DNA from: Hordeum vulgare subsp. vulgare
Taxonomy: Eukaryota > Streptophyta > Magnoliopsida > Poales > Poaceae
Reading direction: 5' to 3'
DNA length: 64,000 bases
Assembly (NCBI RefSeq): GCF_904849725.1
Contig: NC_058521.1
Coordinates: 562,174,176 to 562,238,175, forward strand
Shown here: positions 1-10,986 of the stretch, in pieces
Layout: each line of letters starts with the position of its first letter
Numbering within the stretch: the first letter of the stretch is position 1
Program-made: the position numbers and the translations under genes
Notes under the pieces: generated by a model
Databases searched by the model: none
Told to the model about the DNA's origin: nothing
What the model saw: only the letters and a program-made list of their open reading frames with translations

Positions 1-1363
1 TGTAGAAGTTTTCAATAACTAAAAACTTAGCACACCCCTGTAATTATTACATATACTATCTTTACATATTTCTCGAAATTTTCAGAATCTTCCATGCATG
101 CTTTTGCTCCCTTAGAGTTTCTCGCATGAATAGAACTATATCCGTTTATGAGACGGGTTCTGTCTTCCGACTCAAGGTGAAAGACTTCTGATAAACCATT
201 TCTTGAAGTCTATATATCTTTTCAGAGAATTTCAACCAAATTTTGCAACACTATCTATGCATATTCATGAAATATAATCCTTAAGCTCCATACATATAAT
301 GTGTTATATACACACCTTGGAGGGCTGTGCAGCGAAGGTTTTCCTTTATCAATGAGTTTAGCTATCATTAGTAGAATAGTTGTATCTTGAACTTCATGCA
401 TGTAATATGTAAGTGTCACTTGTTTGTCAACATTGTGTTGTAACAAAATTTCACAACTCATGCGCAAAGCACGTGTAACTCACTAGTAAGACAATAATAA
501 ATATTTGTATGTTTGAAATTTATTTAAATTCCCATGTTACTCCTTTTATATCATATAGTAGAAAAGCACCATTTGATCTACCTGAATACATGCTCTAATC
601 ATCTCTAGTTATGTTAATTCTATCTTACTTTTGTTTATGTTTTGACAAGTAAATTCCATGCATCATATATTTTATAATTTTCACACAAATAAGAACGACA
701 TTAAGGAAAATCATGCTATTTCTTTTATAAATCTATGAGTTGTTTCAAAACTATATTTCCCACAATCCCTTGTTATGATTTTTTGGGGGTCTTTGTGTTA
801 TCTTGGTTGCCACATGTGTGAAATAACTACCACATCATTGGCCAGACCACTTTGAGTGGAGTTTGTCACCTAATATATCTAGTTTTAGAAGTCAAATGAC
901 ACTTTTTTTATTTTAGAATCACTGGACAAATACCATACTTGGTTTGTAGTTGAGAGGCAAAAATATATTTTTTCATCTCTTTTTATTAATTGAAGATCAC
1001 CAACTTAAATATATACAGAACAAATTTGCAACACCAAACAAATCACTCTCTTGTAGGTCTTTTACGGATTAGCAATTTTTTTTATCAGGGGTGGATTTTC
1101 TAAAGTTATACGGGACGTACTTCTATCGTTCATGATGGTTTGTAATTGCACCACACTAACTACCCAATGCGCACTTCAAATTCTTATCGAAAGGTCCCAC
1201 ATCTTTTGTTGTTCTGAGTTTTTTTTGAAATAATGGTACCTGTGTTCGTCAATCACATATGGTTTTATCTTATGCTTTGTGTTTATTTGTTGCAAGGTCC
1301 AAGATAGTATGCAATTGAAAATGGAGGGGGGATGTAATCGATTTTTAATTAGGATCCGCTCTC
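1..1363. other. AT-rich stretch, nothing recognised
   Basis: AT-rich DNA with many stop codons in all frames and only short chance ORFs (up to about 70 codons). I see no conserved domain, terminal repeat, tRNA or recognisable transposon end. It is probably old intergenic DNA. The composition changes abruptly to GC-rich near 1370, where the next repeat begins. Confidence 0.4.
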
Positions 1364-2638
1364 TCATGACACGGGGGACCCCTCATCGCACCGTCGCGCT
1401 CCCCCATCCCACCCCTCTCCTATCTCGCTGCCACTCGAGGGGGCACCGGCAAAGGACGCACACACTCCAGGGAAGGTGGCGGCGAGGCGCACCTGCTGGT
1501 CCTCGCAGCCGTCTCGTTGCCAGAGGAGGGCGACATGCTGTGTTGGATCTGGACGCTCGGAGGCTGGCAGCGACGGCGGCGGCTTCTCCTGTGGTGTGGA
1601 GCTGGGGCTGGGGGGGGGGGTGGCTTGCATCTGCATGGCGATGGTGAAGGCTCGATCTAGGCCAGCTCGTGCGGGTGGCAGCGCGGCTCGTTGGCCGGCG
1701 GACGTGCCTGGCGCGACACCTTCCGGGTGCTCTTGCATTGCCTCTCCTCGCATGATGGTCGTGGGTGCTCCTAGCTCTAAGTTGGTGGCTGTTCGGCGAC
1801 CAGATCTGGACCGTGTGGAGCTCCGGCCGGCGAGGGTGGTGGTGGTGTGACTGCGATCGTTCCGGCTAGTGGTGGCGGTAGTGTGGCGTTTTAGTGTTGT
1901 AGCTCGCCGGTGGGGCCATGGGCGGCGGCAGGGATGCCATGGCCTTCTCTGTCACATGGTTCATGTGTGCAGTTTACCTAGTTTAGCCGGTGCTTTGGAG
2001 TTTGGTTGTGCATGCTACCCTCGATGAAAGCCATGCTCTGACCAGAGCCAATGACGGCGACGCTTGCGGACACCGTGAATCTTTTTGAAGGCGTCTTTGT
2101 ATGTTGTTATTTCGCCAAACTCCTCGTGACTTCGGGGGAAACCTTGGTTCCACGTTTGCCCGAAATGGATGATGGCGGCGCAATATGCATTGCAACCCTT
2201 CCTCAAGGCATCATATATAAGTAGTTGTCGTGTAGGGTAGCTCCTCATTGTAGAGATGTCGGTGGGTTTGTTGGTGGTGGTGATGCGGTCGGCTGGGGGT
2301 CGATGGTGGCGTCATCTTGGATCATAACTCCTTCGAGTGGTTCTGGTTCTTCCATCCGAAGCCGGGTTAGAGGGGTGTGATCCTCTCTCAACCACCTCGT
2401 TCTTGTACGACACATCTTCCCTTTGCAGGGTGTTCTTGGCTGGCGACCAGACGACCAACGTTCATGGCTCACCTGGCTTGCTCAGATGAAGATGGAAGAT
2501 GAGACCTCGGGGAAACCCCTAGTCCAGGTTCTCCTAGTGCGGATGATGGTGGCACAACTAGCATCGCGACCCTTCTTGAAGGCATCATCTTGGGGTCTGC
2601 ATGGGTGACGTGCGGTTGGTGCTTGCTACGGGATGTTA
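1364..2638 (+). repeat. Unclassified GT/GC-rich repeat, left part
   Basis: The first 500 bases are GC- and CpG-rich, like the 5' untranslated region of a plant LINE. The rest is GT-rich and non-coding. From about 2166 it shares long similarity with 20210-20862: the same runs gagatgtcggtgggtttgtt, gaccaacgttca and cttgctacgggatgtt recur in the same order. The Copia element interrupts it at 2638, and it resumes at 19651, because the sequence gggatgtta + gtggtggtg across the empty site matches the undisturbed copy at 20631. Class is not established; a LINE 5' region or a retroposed transcript are both possible. Open frames here are not supported as genes. Confidence 0.5.
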
Positions 2639-2807
2639 TGTGAAACTAGAGAAAGAAAGATGGGTTCGGCGCATCAATCTGGATGGCCTTGGGTCATATT
2701 TATATACATGCTCTAGGGCACCTTTGGCAACGCCAGATTAGAAGGTTGTTACAACAATATGATAGTTATCCTAACTACCATATCTAAACTAACTTACGTG
2801 TTTAACA
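2639..2807 (-). repeat. Copia 3' LTR (169 bp)
   Basis: Begins TGTGAAACTAG and ends GTGTTTAACA on the plus strand, so TG..CA termini are present. It aligns gap-free to 19477-19645 with six substitutions. Target duplication tgtta lies immediately left. On the minus strand it follows a short purine-rich tract, as expected for a 3' LTR. Confidence 0.95.
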
Positions 2808-2819
2808 TTCCCCTCAATC

Positions 2820-3262
2820 TCAACTTCCATGAAGAAGATTAAGATTGAACCTATTAGACACAAATGGCGTCTGAGCCAAAGGTTTAGTAAATATGTCCGC
2901 AATCTGTTCCTTGGAAGAGATGAACCGAATTTCTAGTGCCTTCATTGTAACCCTTTCTCAAACAAAATGAAAGTCCACTTCTATATGCTTTGTCCTTGCA
3001 TGAAAAACGGGATTGGCAGATAAATAAGTGTCTCCCAAGTTGTCACACCATAGAACTGGTGATCTTGGCATGAAAATGCCGAATTCTCCAAGAATAGATT
3101 GTATCCAGATTACTTCAGCTGCTCCGTTTGCAAGAGCCTTGTACTCAGACTGTGTGCTAGACCTTGATACGGTAGCTTGCTTCCTTGAACTCCATGACAA
3201 AAGATTAGGACCAAGGAAAACTGCAAAGCCTCCCGTAGATCTACGATCATCACTACACCCAA
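2820..3262 (-). pseudogene. Copia RNase H, C-terminal part
   Basis: Minus-strand translation contains [47 protein letters not shown] and, after an in-frame TGA near 2955, IADIFTKPL, all typical of the Copia RNase H end of Pol. The reading frame ends at a TGA at 2820-2822, just before the purine tract and 3' LTR. The LARD insertion removes its N-terminal continuity: the preceding residues (SDADW) are at 15396-15410, on the other side of the insertion. Broken by insertion and a premature stop. Confidence 0.9.
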
Positions 3263-3385
3263 CCCAGTGTCACGCCCAAGATGCGACCCTATCCTCAATT
3301 TAGCACGAAGGCCTCGTCAGGGATAGAAGCGCATCTCGTCGTGTCGCAAGAATGGATATCGTTACAAGTACATGTACTGAAAAGA

Positions 3386-3387
<2 letters not shown>

Positions 3388-3450
<63 letters not shown>
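3388..3450. repeat. (AT)n microsatellite, LTR-specific expansion
   Basis: About 31 uninterrupted AT dinucleotides. The same place in the partner LTR (about 11108) has only about five, and in the third family copy (about 61930) the run is shorter and interrupted. The two LTRs are identical at insertion, so this run changed length after insertion. Confidence 0.97.
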
Positions 3451-3454
<4 letters not shown>

Positions 3455-6400
3455 TGGCTTACAATCGCCACAAGCTACATCAGAGTCAGAGCAATACATT
3501 ACATATTCATCATGAAGAAGAGCAGGGTCCGACTACGGACGAAAACAAACGAGAAAAGAAGAACGACGTCCATCCTTGCTATCCCAGGCTGCCGGCCTGG
3601 AACCCATCCTAGATCGATGAAGAAGAAGAAGAAGAAGAAACTTCAAATGAACAATCAACGCGCTCGCGTCAAGTAACCTTTACCTGTACCTGCAACTGGT
3701 GTTGTAGTAATCTGTGAGCCACAGGGGACTCAGCAATCTCATTTCCAAAGGTATCAAGACTAGCAAAGCTTAATGGATGAGGCATGGTTAAGTGGTGAGG
3801 TTGCAGCAGCGGCTAAGCCTATATTTGGTGGCTAAACCTACGAGTACAAGAAATAAAAGGGGGAAGATCTACGCATAGCGGACGTGAACTACAGATGATC
3901 AAATGAATGATCCTGAACACCTACCTACATCAGACATAACCCCACCGTGTCCTCGATCGGAGAAGGAAATCATGAAAGAGACCATTACGGTTACGCACAC
4001 AGTTGGCAAGTTTTAATTAAGTTAACTTCAAGTTATCTAGAACCAGTGTTAAACAAAGTATCCACGTTGCCACATAACCGCGGGCACGGCTTTCCGAAAA
4101 GATTTAACCCTGCAGGGGTGCTCCAACTAGTCCATCACAAATTACCACAAGCCGCATAGAAATCCTCAATCACGAAGCTCGCGATCTCGTCGGACTCCCT
4201 AGTGGAAAACCTCAACTCTGAGATTACCCAAAGCATCACCGGAATCCTGATGCACAAGATATTCCGTCAAAGGTAAAACTAATCCAGCAAGGCCGCCCGA
4301 CGTGTCGACGATCCCGATAGGAGTCACGTACCTCGTTCTCAGGACACGACGGATGAGCTAGACGTCGGGATCGCTAAACCTCCGGGTGACCAGAGGGGCG
4401 CCGGACATCGCTCAGGTGGGGCCAACACTCATGAGGAGCACTGGCCCGGGGGTTTATTAAATTTCCTCGGGTTAATTACTCCCTATGCAGTTTATTAGGT
4501 ATTAGGCAAATGTAGTACCAAAGTTGGGCCTTGCCAAACCAGCTTTAATCTAAAACGAATTATCAAGGGGGTCCCCATAACAACCCCGATCGTGTTAGGA
4601 GCGCTCATTTATGGAACATAACACAGGTAGCCGAAAACTAAGGGGGCAAAGGTGGAACGAAACACCAGGCTAGAAAGGCCGAGCCTTCCACCTTTTACCA
4701 AGTATATAGGTCCATTAAATTAAATAGCATTAATATGGTGATATGACAAGGAACCCATGTTTTCACATGGAAGCAACTACACCTGCAACTAGCAACGCTA
4801 TCACAGGGTTAAGCAAGCGGTAACATAGCCAATCAGTGGTTTGCTAGGTCAAACAGGTTGAAGGTAATCATGGCATTGTTGAGAGGCTGATATTTAACAT
4901 GTGGTAGGCAACCAAACATTAACGATAGAAACGATAAATCTAGCATGGCAATGATAGTAATGGTATCTGGGAAATGGTCATCTTGCCTGAGATCCCGCTT
5001 GGAAGAAGAATGACTCCATGAAGCAGACGAACCGACGTAGTCGAATGGGTCCTCACAATCCGACATGCTTGCGGATCTCTATCGAGAAGGAGCAAACCGG
5101 AAACAAGCATCAACACAGATATTCACCACACGATGCACAACATGATGCACAACCTAATATGATGCATGATCAGTTCAATGATGCAAGGGATGGCATGACA
5201 GTTCACCTCACGCAAACTCTACACTTTAAGTGAAGCTCGATATGCAACGAGTTGCATACGGACGGAACTCCACGTTTAATTATTAGTTCACTCCCGTTAA
5301 TTTATCGGCAAGATTAAATGTTTTTAACATGGCAAGGGGTGAAGCGATATCCTACAGTCATCCTAGTCGGTTAACACGCGGAGCATAGAACGGAGCTACG
5401 GTACAAGAGGCATGCAACACACGATATATGCCATGAATGCGTCATGCATGCAAGTTCATCAACATCACGGCAAGAAGGGAAAGAAGCAAGGTGTCGCCAT
5501 GGTGAGCGAAAATGAACCATGGCGGCAAAACGGAAATGATGCCACGGCAACATTCCTATCACGACAACTCGTGGAGATATCGTGCCAACAAATAGGGAGC
5601 GCGTGCGGAAACGGTAAATAAAGATGGGGTGATCCCGGTTACCGGGTTCCCATGTGTCGGGGCTCAACGAGAGGAACACGTGCAACGGAAACATAAGGCG
5701 TAACATAATCATCTCATACATCACATGAATACGGTTCTCGGCCACGTCTCATCGGTATACCTTCGACGCGTGCATATCAGAGCGGATCGGTTCGTAGCGA
5801 ACGTCGTGGAAGTCGTGGTCGTCGTGGTACTCGGTTCTTGTCGACGGTAGTCGTTCGCTCGGCGTCGTGGTTCACGGTCTTCGGCGACGGTAGTCGAACT
5901 CGTTTTTCCGAATATGGTCGGGGTCGTCGAGGACGACGTGGTACTCGCGGCGAACTTGCCGATTCCATGGAGGGGGGTTGGTGCACGCGGCGACGCAAGC
6001 GGCAGCAACACGCAAGGAAGCAAAGCAAAGCAACATCAACAACACTAGCTATAGCAGCAGCGGCTAAGGCACAACAAGCAACCTAGCAACAGTAGCTAGC
6101 ATCAACACATCTATTAGCAAGCGAAGCAAAGCAACAACCAGCGACAGGCAACAGCATCGGCACCTAACAGCATCTATCTAGCTAGCAGCAAAACGCACAA
6201 CAACTTAGCAAAGCTTCCGGCAGCATACATCAACCTAGCAGCAATAGCAACCTACCCCTAGCAGCTAACAACAGCAATAACAAACGCAACAGACACATCT
6301 ACAGCTACCTAACCGCAAAAGCTACACGCAGGAGCAAGCAACGGAATTAGCAACTACCAATGCAGCTAAGCAAAGGCAGCAACTACAACCAGCAGCGGCA

Positions 6401-6750
6401 CACGGCGACAGCAAACACGACAAGAACTACATGGCAAGCACGACAGCAGGAAGCAGCAAGCACGCCAACAAGCAACAGGGAACTTCAGCGGCTTGGCACA
6501 CATCGGGCCAGCAAGGCGGCGCACCGGCGAGCACGGCACGTGGGGCACGCGGGGAGGGCGCGGCGACTGCGGACGAGGCACGGGCCAAGGCATGACGACA
6601 GCCCCTCGGGCAGTGAGGAGAACGGCGGCTCGTGAGCGCGGTGGGGCAGCAGCGCAAGCAGAGCCCCAACGAGCACGGCGGGTCGAGGGGGCCTGGAGGG
6701 GTGGAACCGGCAGGAGAGGGGGGACCAAGGCGGCGACCGAGGTGAGGGGC

Positions 6751-6814
6751 GAGGCCATGGCGACGTGCTTGCAGCGCGGGGCGAGGCCATGGCGACGTGC
6801 TTGCAGCGCGGGGC
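6751..6814. repeat. 32-bp tandem duplication in LARD LTR
   Basis: The unit beginning gaggccatggcgacg occurs at 6751 and again at 6783 with a 32-bp period. The partner LTR has it once, near 14420. A local duplication after insertion or a reverse-transcription slip would explain it. Confidence 0.93.
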
Positions 6815-7060
6815 GAGGGAATGGCTGCGCGACGAGGGGAGGAGAGAAAGGGAATCGGGACCTGGGGAGGGGCGAGGTCGAGGGGAGGCCGAGGCTAGGG
6901 CGGCGCGGCGACGAGGAGAGGCGGCGAGGCCATGGGCACGCATCGAGGGAGGAAGGAGCACGGGGAGGACGACGGGTGGACGAGGATGGAGATGACGGCG
7001 CGAGGGGGAGAGGCGAGGATGACGAGGGGCTGCAGGGCGTTTCGCTAGGGCACGGGAGGC

Positions 7061-7090
7061 CTGGGCCTTGGCCTGCTGGGCCTTGGCCTG
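7061..7090. repeat. 15-bp tandem duplication in LARD LTR
   Basis: The unit ctgggccttggcctg is present twice in a row here and only once at the matching place of the right LTR (about 14700). Confidence 0.92.
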
Positions 7091-7771
7091 GGTCCTCCCC
7101 CTTTGTTTTTTTGTTCTTTTAAAAAAATAGAAAACTCCAACAAAAAATGGGAAACGTTTTTTAACAAAATAGAAAAATGCTTTTAGCTTCCTTTAAAAAA
7201 TATATATATACCCCAACTATAAAATAGCTTGGGCATTTTAAAACAAATAAAATGAAACCTTTTTTTTAAGAATTAAAATAATACCCTTTCTTTTTAAATA
7301 ATAAACAGACCCCTTCTTTTTAAATAAAAGAGTCTCTAGTTTTTAAAAATAACAAAATGAAAAAAATAAAGCAAACCCAAGGGTTGCCCTCGCATTTAAT
7401 AAAAGGATTTTTTAATAAAAAGAAGAAGACGAACCCTTTTGAAATGGGGTTTAATTGAAACGGGAAACTTTAGCAAACCGCAAAAACGAAATAAGAGGGG
7501 AGAGAAGGTTTTTAGGTCCTTAGTGTAATAGGGTTACGAGCTTGAACTTGTTGCACCCAATCACATTGCAAGGCCCTAAGGCACATACACACATGCGCTC
7601 ACACTCAAACAACAAGGTGCAACTAGCCACACCAGACAAGCACAAATGACATGATGCCATGCATGATGCGATGATGCACACTACATGACGATGCAACGGA
7701 TAAATCTAATCACACGACAGAAATGGAATAGAAGGGGGAATCTTCTGGAACGTCGGCATCGGGCTGTCACA

Positions 7772-10700
7772 ACTCTCCTACACTACAAGAGGATCTCGCC
7801 CGAGATCCAAGAATGAAAGGGGGAGAGGATGAGAAAGCAAGAGGTAAACTTAGTCGCTTCTTTGACAAACGAGTGAAACCAATGATCCTTGAAAGTTGCA
7901 AGGCGATGAGGAATGATATGAGAAATAAGCAAGAATTCACGGAAAATTTCGGCAGCACTTCGGTAGGAAAATGGGACAAAAAATCGATAAGATGGAAGAA
8001 ATAGACAATAATCACAACAAAGAAGTAAATAGAATAAGGGAACACCATGATCTTGGTAGAACAACATGATAGACCCAAAAGAGCAACATCACAATGCCTC
8101 CGGAACAATAGAATAGGAACTAGCTCATACGGAAGAAGAGAATGAAGAGAGAATGACAACTACTAACTCCAATGAACTTGGCAAGCATCCTTGCAAGAAG
8201 AATTGAACGGAGTTGTTGGAAAAACAACAACGAAAATAACAAGGCAGTAGTGGGCTTATGGAAACCTTTCAAACTAATGAAGTGACAACCAGCCACTAAC
8301 AGAACAAGGATTGATTGGGAGCAACAAGAAATCAAAACTTCTTACACCAAGAGGGTGCATTGAGAACTGGGATCAATGATAAACACCATAATAGCCACAA
8401 TCCTAAGGAAAAGCTTTAGGTGAAGTCTAAACCAAGATAGCTCAATGAAGAAATCATGGGTTGCAAATATCTCACGATCATAGAATCGGTGGGTTTAATT
8501 ATCTCATTCTTGAAAGGAAAACTCTTCGAGGCTCCTACACTAACAAGAATGCTATAATACCACCTCAAAGGATAACCGAAGAACAAATGCACTGAAAATG
8601 GAAGAGAAAGAATACTTGAGGTACTCCAACAAGAATCTTGAAGAACACTTCAGAATGAATGAAATCTTGATGAACCACCAAGAAGGACCTCCGTATACGA
8701 ATGAATGATGCAAAGATATCATGGTAGAAAAGAATAAGATTATGACCTTGCATTGATTTAGATGAAACCTCACAAAGAGATTCTTGAGAAAACTTGGAAC
8801 TCCGAAAAAGAAAAGATAATAACAGTTGAGAAAAAGGAATTGATATCATGAGCCACTCCGGAAGAAGAATTGAAATCTCTTGGAAGAAGGAAGAACAAGA
8901 ATAAGAATTATGTTGTGCTTATCCTTCATCAATTTTAAATGATGACAAGCAACGAATTTAGCATACAACTTATTCTTGAAAGAATCTTGAAGAGGCAGAG
9001 AGATAAGCACCATTTGAGGCAAAATTGAAGGAAGCATCGGCAAGAATTCACAAATAAATGGGAACACCACGAAATAATGGAGATACATGAGAACGAAGAG
9101 ATCATGAGCCACCTGAGAGAAGAAAAACTTAAAGAAGGCACTGGAATAATTGAGAGATGAACGAAGAGACAACAATTGAGAAGAATTGAGGATGAAAGCT
9201 GAAAGCTGAGAACGAAGAAGTCTTCTGAAATGATGGCCTTCGGAGGATCAAGGATGAAAACAACTCAGAGAAGCACCGGATAGCTAGAAAGGGGTACTCA
9301 TGATTGGAACAAATAAAATGATGACACCAAGCTGAAATGATGAATCTCCAAGAGAATGGACAAAGATTGAGAGAAACACCCCTTCGGATTTGCAAGCTGA
9401 GAATGATGACGAGGAACACACCAAGAATTAATGAGACACCCCGGAATAAAGAAGAACGAAAGGTTGAGCCAATATGAGAATTAATTCAAATAGATCTTGG
9501 AGAAGGAATATGACTGATGAAAATCATACTTACATCATAGTTGAAAAAAATTAATGATCTCCGGGGAAAAAAATTAAAAGAGTCACGAAAGATCCTAGGA
9601 AAACCTGTGGGTTATGGGCCCACTCAAAGAACCACCGTTAGAAAGGATTGCTTAGAAGAGAGATATTGCACTGGTATGAAGAGAACTAGATGAGGTTGAG
9701 AACCTCAAAATAATTGAAAAGACTGGAAATAAGAACTAGAGAGATAACTTCCACGCTCCGGATCAAAAAGAGAGAAATAAATACCAAGATAGGCTCATAA
9801 AAAAATTCCGACATGGGAAAGAATTACAAGGATAAATAGGATATGATGAACACGGACAACTGAATTAATTCACCAAAAAAAAACCAGGACTGAATAAAGA
9901 TGAACAAAAATCTCCTGAGAATCTCCACAATGAATCACCGGGTAAGAGAGAAAGAACAGACAGAGGAAGCACAATGAAATGAATGCACTTGGATGAAAAT
10001 TGAATCACTGAAGAAAAAAGGGTGGGAGGGCGGGGAAAAACAAGACAACTTGGGACAGATGAGATTAACTCCGGAATAAAAGAGAGGATGATCTTGCAAA
10101 ATTAGATAAGATTGAATTTAGTTGAAGAGAAGCACACCGGTTGAATGGAATTGATACGACGACTCCGGTTGAAAGGAATTGACAAGACAATTGATAGAAC
10201 AAAAGAATTAATACTCTCATAAAAATATGAGAACACCTCTTGGAAGGATATGAATTCACCACTTGACATCGAAGCAACTCGAATTACCACATTCCAACAA
10301 AACGAAGGATGCGGCTTGCAATTAGCCAGAACAAACTCATGAGAAAGATTTCGTCCTATAAGTAACTACTTGAATTCCCACCTAAGAATTCCCGAAATAT
10401 CTGGTCATGCAATCTGGTACACGGATACAAGGAGTAATAACACACAACTCCTATACTAACCCGTCACCTGTATCACATCCGTCAACACACAACCAGAATC
10501 TCGGACCTTCATCTACTACATACCCTCGTGATCACAACGATACAAAGTATGGGAGTACTCCCGAACAATCTGCACCAGTACTGGGGACATCGGGGTTGTC
10601 TCGCCACTACTAGTATTGAAGCAATTACGAACATCCTTCGTTCTTAGATACTCAGAAATCTGAATGATAACGATGTGCTCAAGAATCCCCTGGAGCTCAA

Positions 10701-10986
10701 CTCCCCTGAAACTCAAAGCAGATAGAAGGCACCAAGACAGAACTCCATCACATCGGCATCATATAGATTCCAAAATATCCGCCTGATCCTAAATTGTTTT
10801 TGAGTGAGAAGAGGAGTAGAATTAAATTATTACGTCAAGATTCCTCACCAGAGCATAGAAGAGGAGAAAAAAGAATCCTACTCTCCGATATATAACTAGA
10901 CTCAAAGTATTTTTTCACTAGACTCGACTCAGCCAAGTTCGATCAATCAAGGGGGCTCCTAGGTCGGTACTGCTCTGATACCAACT
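7772..10986 (-). other. LARD internal domain, non-coding
   Basis: Sits exactly between the two LTRs. The plus strand is A/G-rich (gaagaa, gagaa and tgaag-like runs). No frame carries gag, protease, reverse transcriptase, RNase H or integrase motifs, and ORFs stay near or below 130 codons with no recognisable similarity. In known LARDs this core is structured RNA-like sequence thought to serve packaging and dimerisation. I infer the same here only from the family architecture. Confidence 0.85.
10966..10983 (-). promoter_or_regulatory. LARD primer binding site
   Basis: Minus strand reads TGGTATCAGAGCAGTACC, three bases inside the 5' LTR. Its first 12 bases match the usual plant initiator methionine tRNA primer site. 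This fixes the element's orientation as minus. Confidence 0.88.

Larger units (their letters stand above)
3268..7771 (-). repeat. LARD 3' LTR (4504 bp)
   Basis: Matches 10987-15395 along its whole length. The 95-bp length difference is essentially explained by three local expansions private to this copy: an AT microsatellite (3388-3450), a 32-bp tandem duplication (6751-6814) and a 15-bp tandem duplication (7061-7090). The segment near 5750-7100 is very GC/CpG-rich and gives long chance ORFs on both strands, which I do not regard as genes. A third LTR of the family starts at 61808. Confidence 0.93.

Noticed and set aside
3388..3450. Possible AT-rich origin or matrix attachment site
   Set aside because: Simple AT microsatellite absent at this length from sister LTRs, so not a conserved functional site.
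5721..7122. Long overlapping ORFs on both strands (up to 209 codons) in the GC-rich block, repeated at 13042-14746
   Set aside because: They lie inside the LARD LTRs, arise on both strands from high GC content, change length between the two copies because of indels, and have no domain.
7767..9419. Minus-strand ORFs of 94-130 codons in the LARD core
   Set aside because: Composition reflects purine-rich plus strand; no motif and no start context; LARD cores are non-coding.
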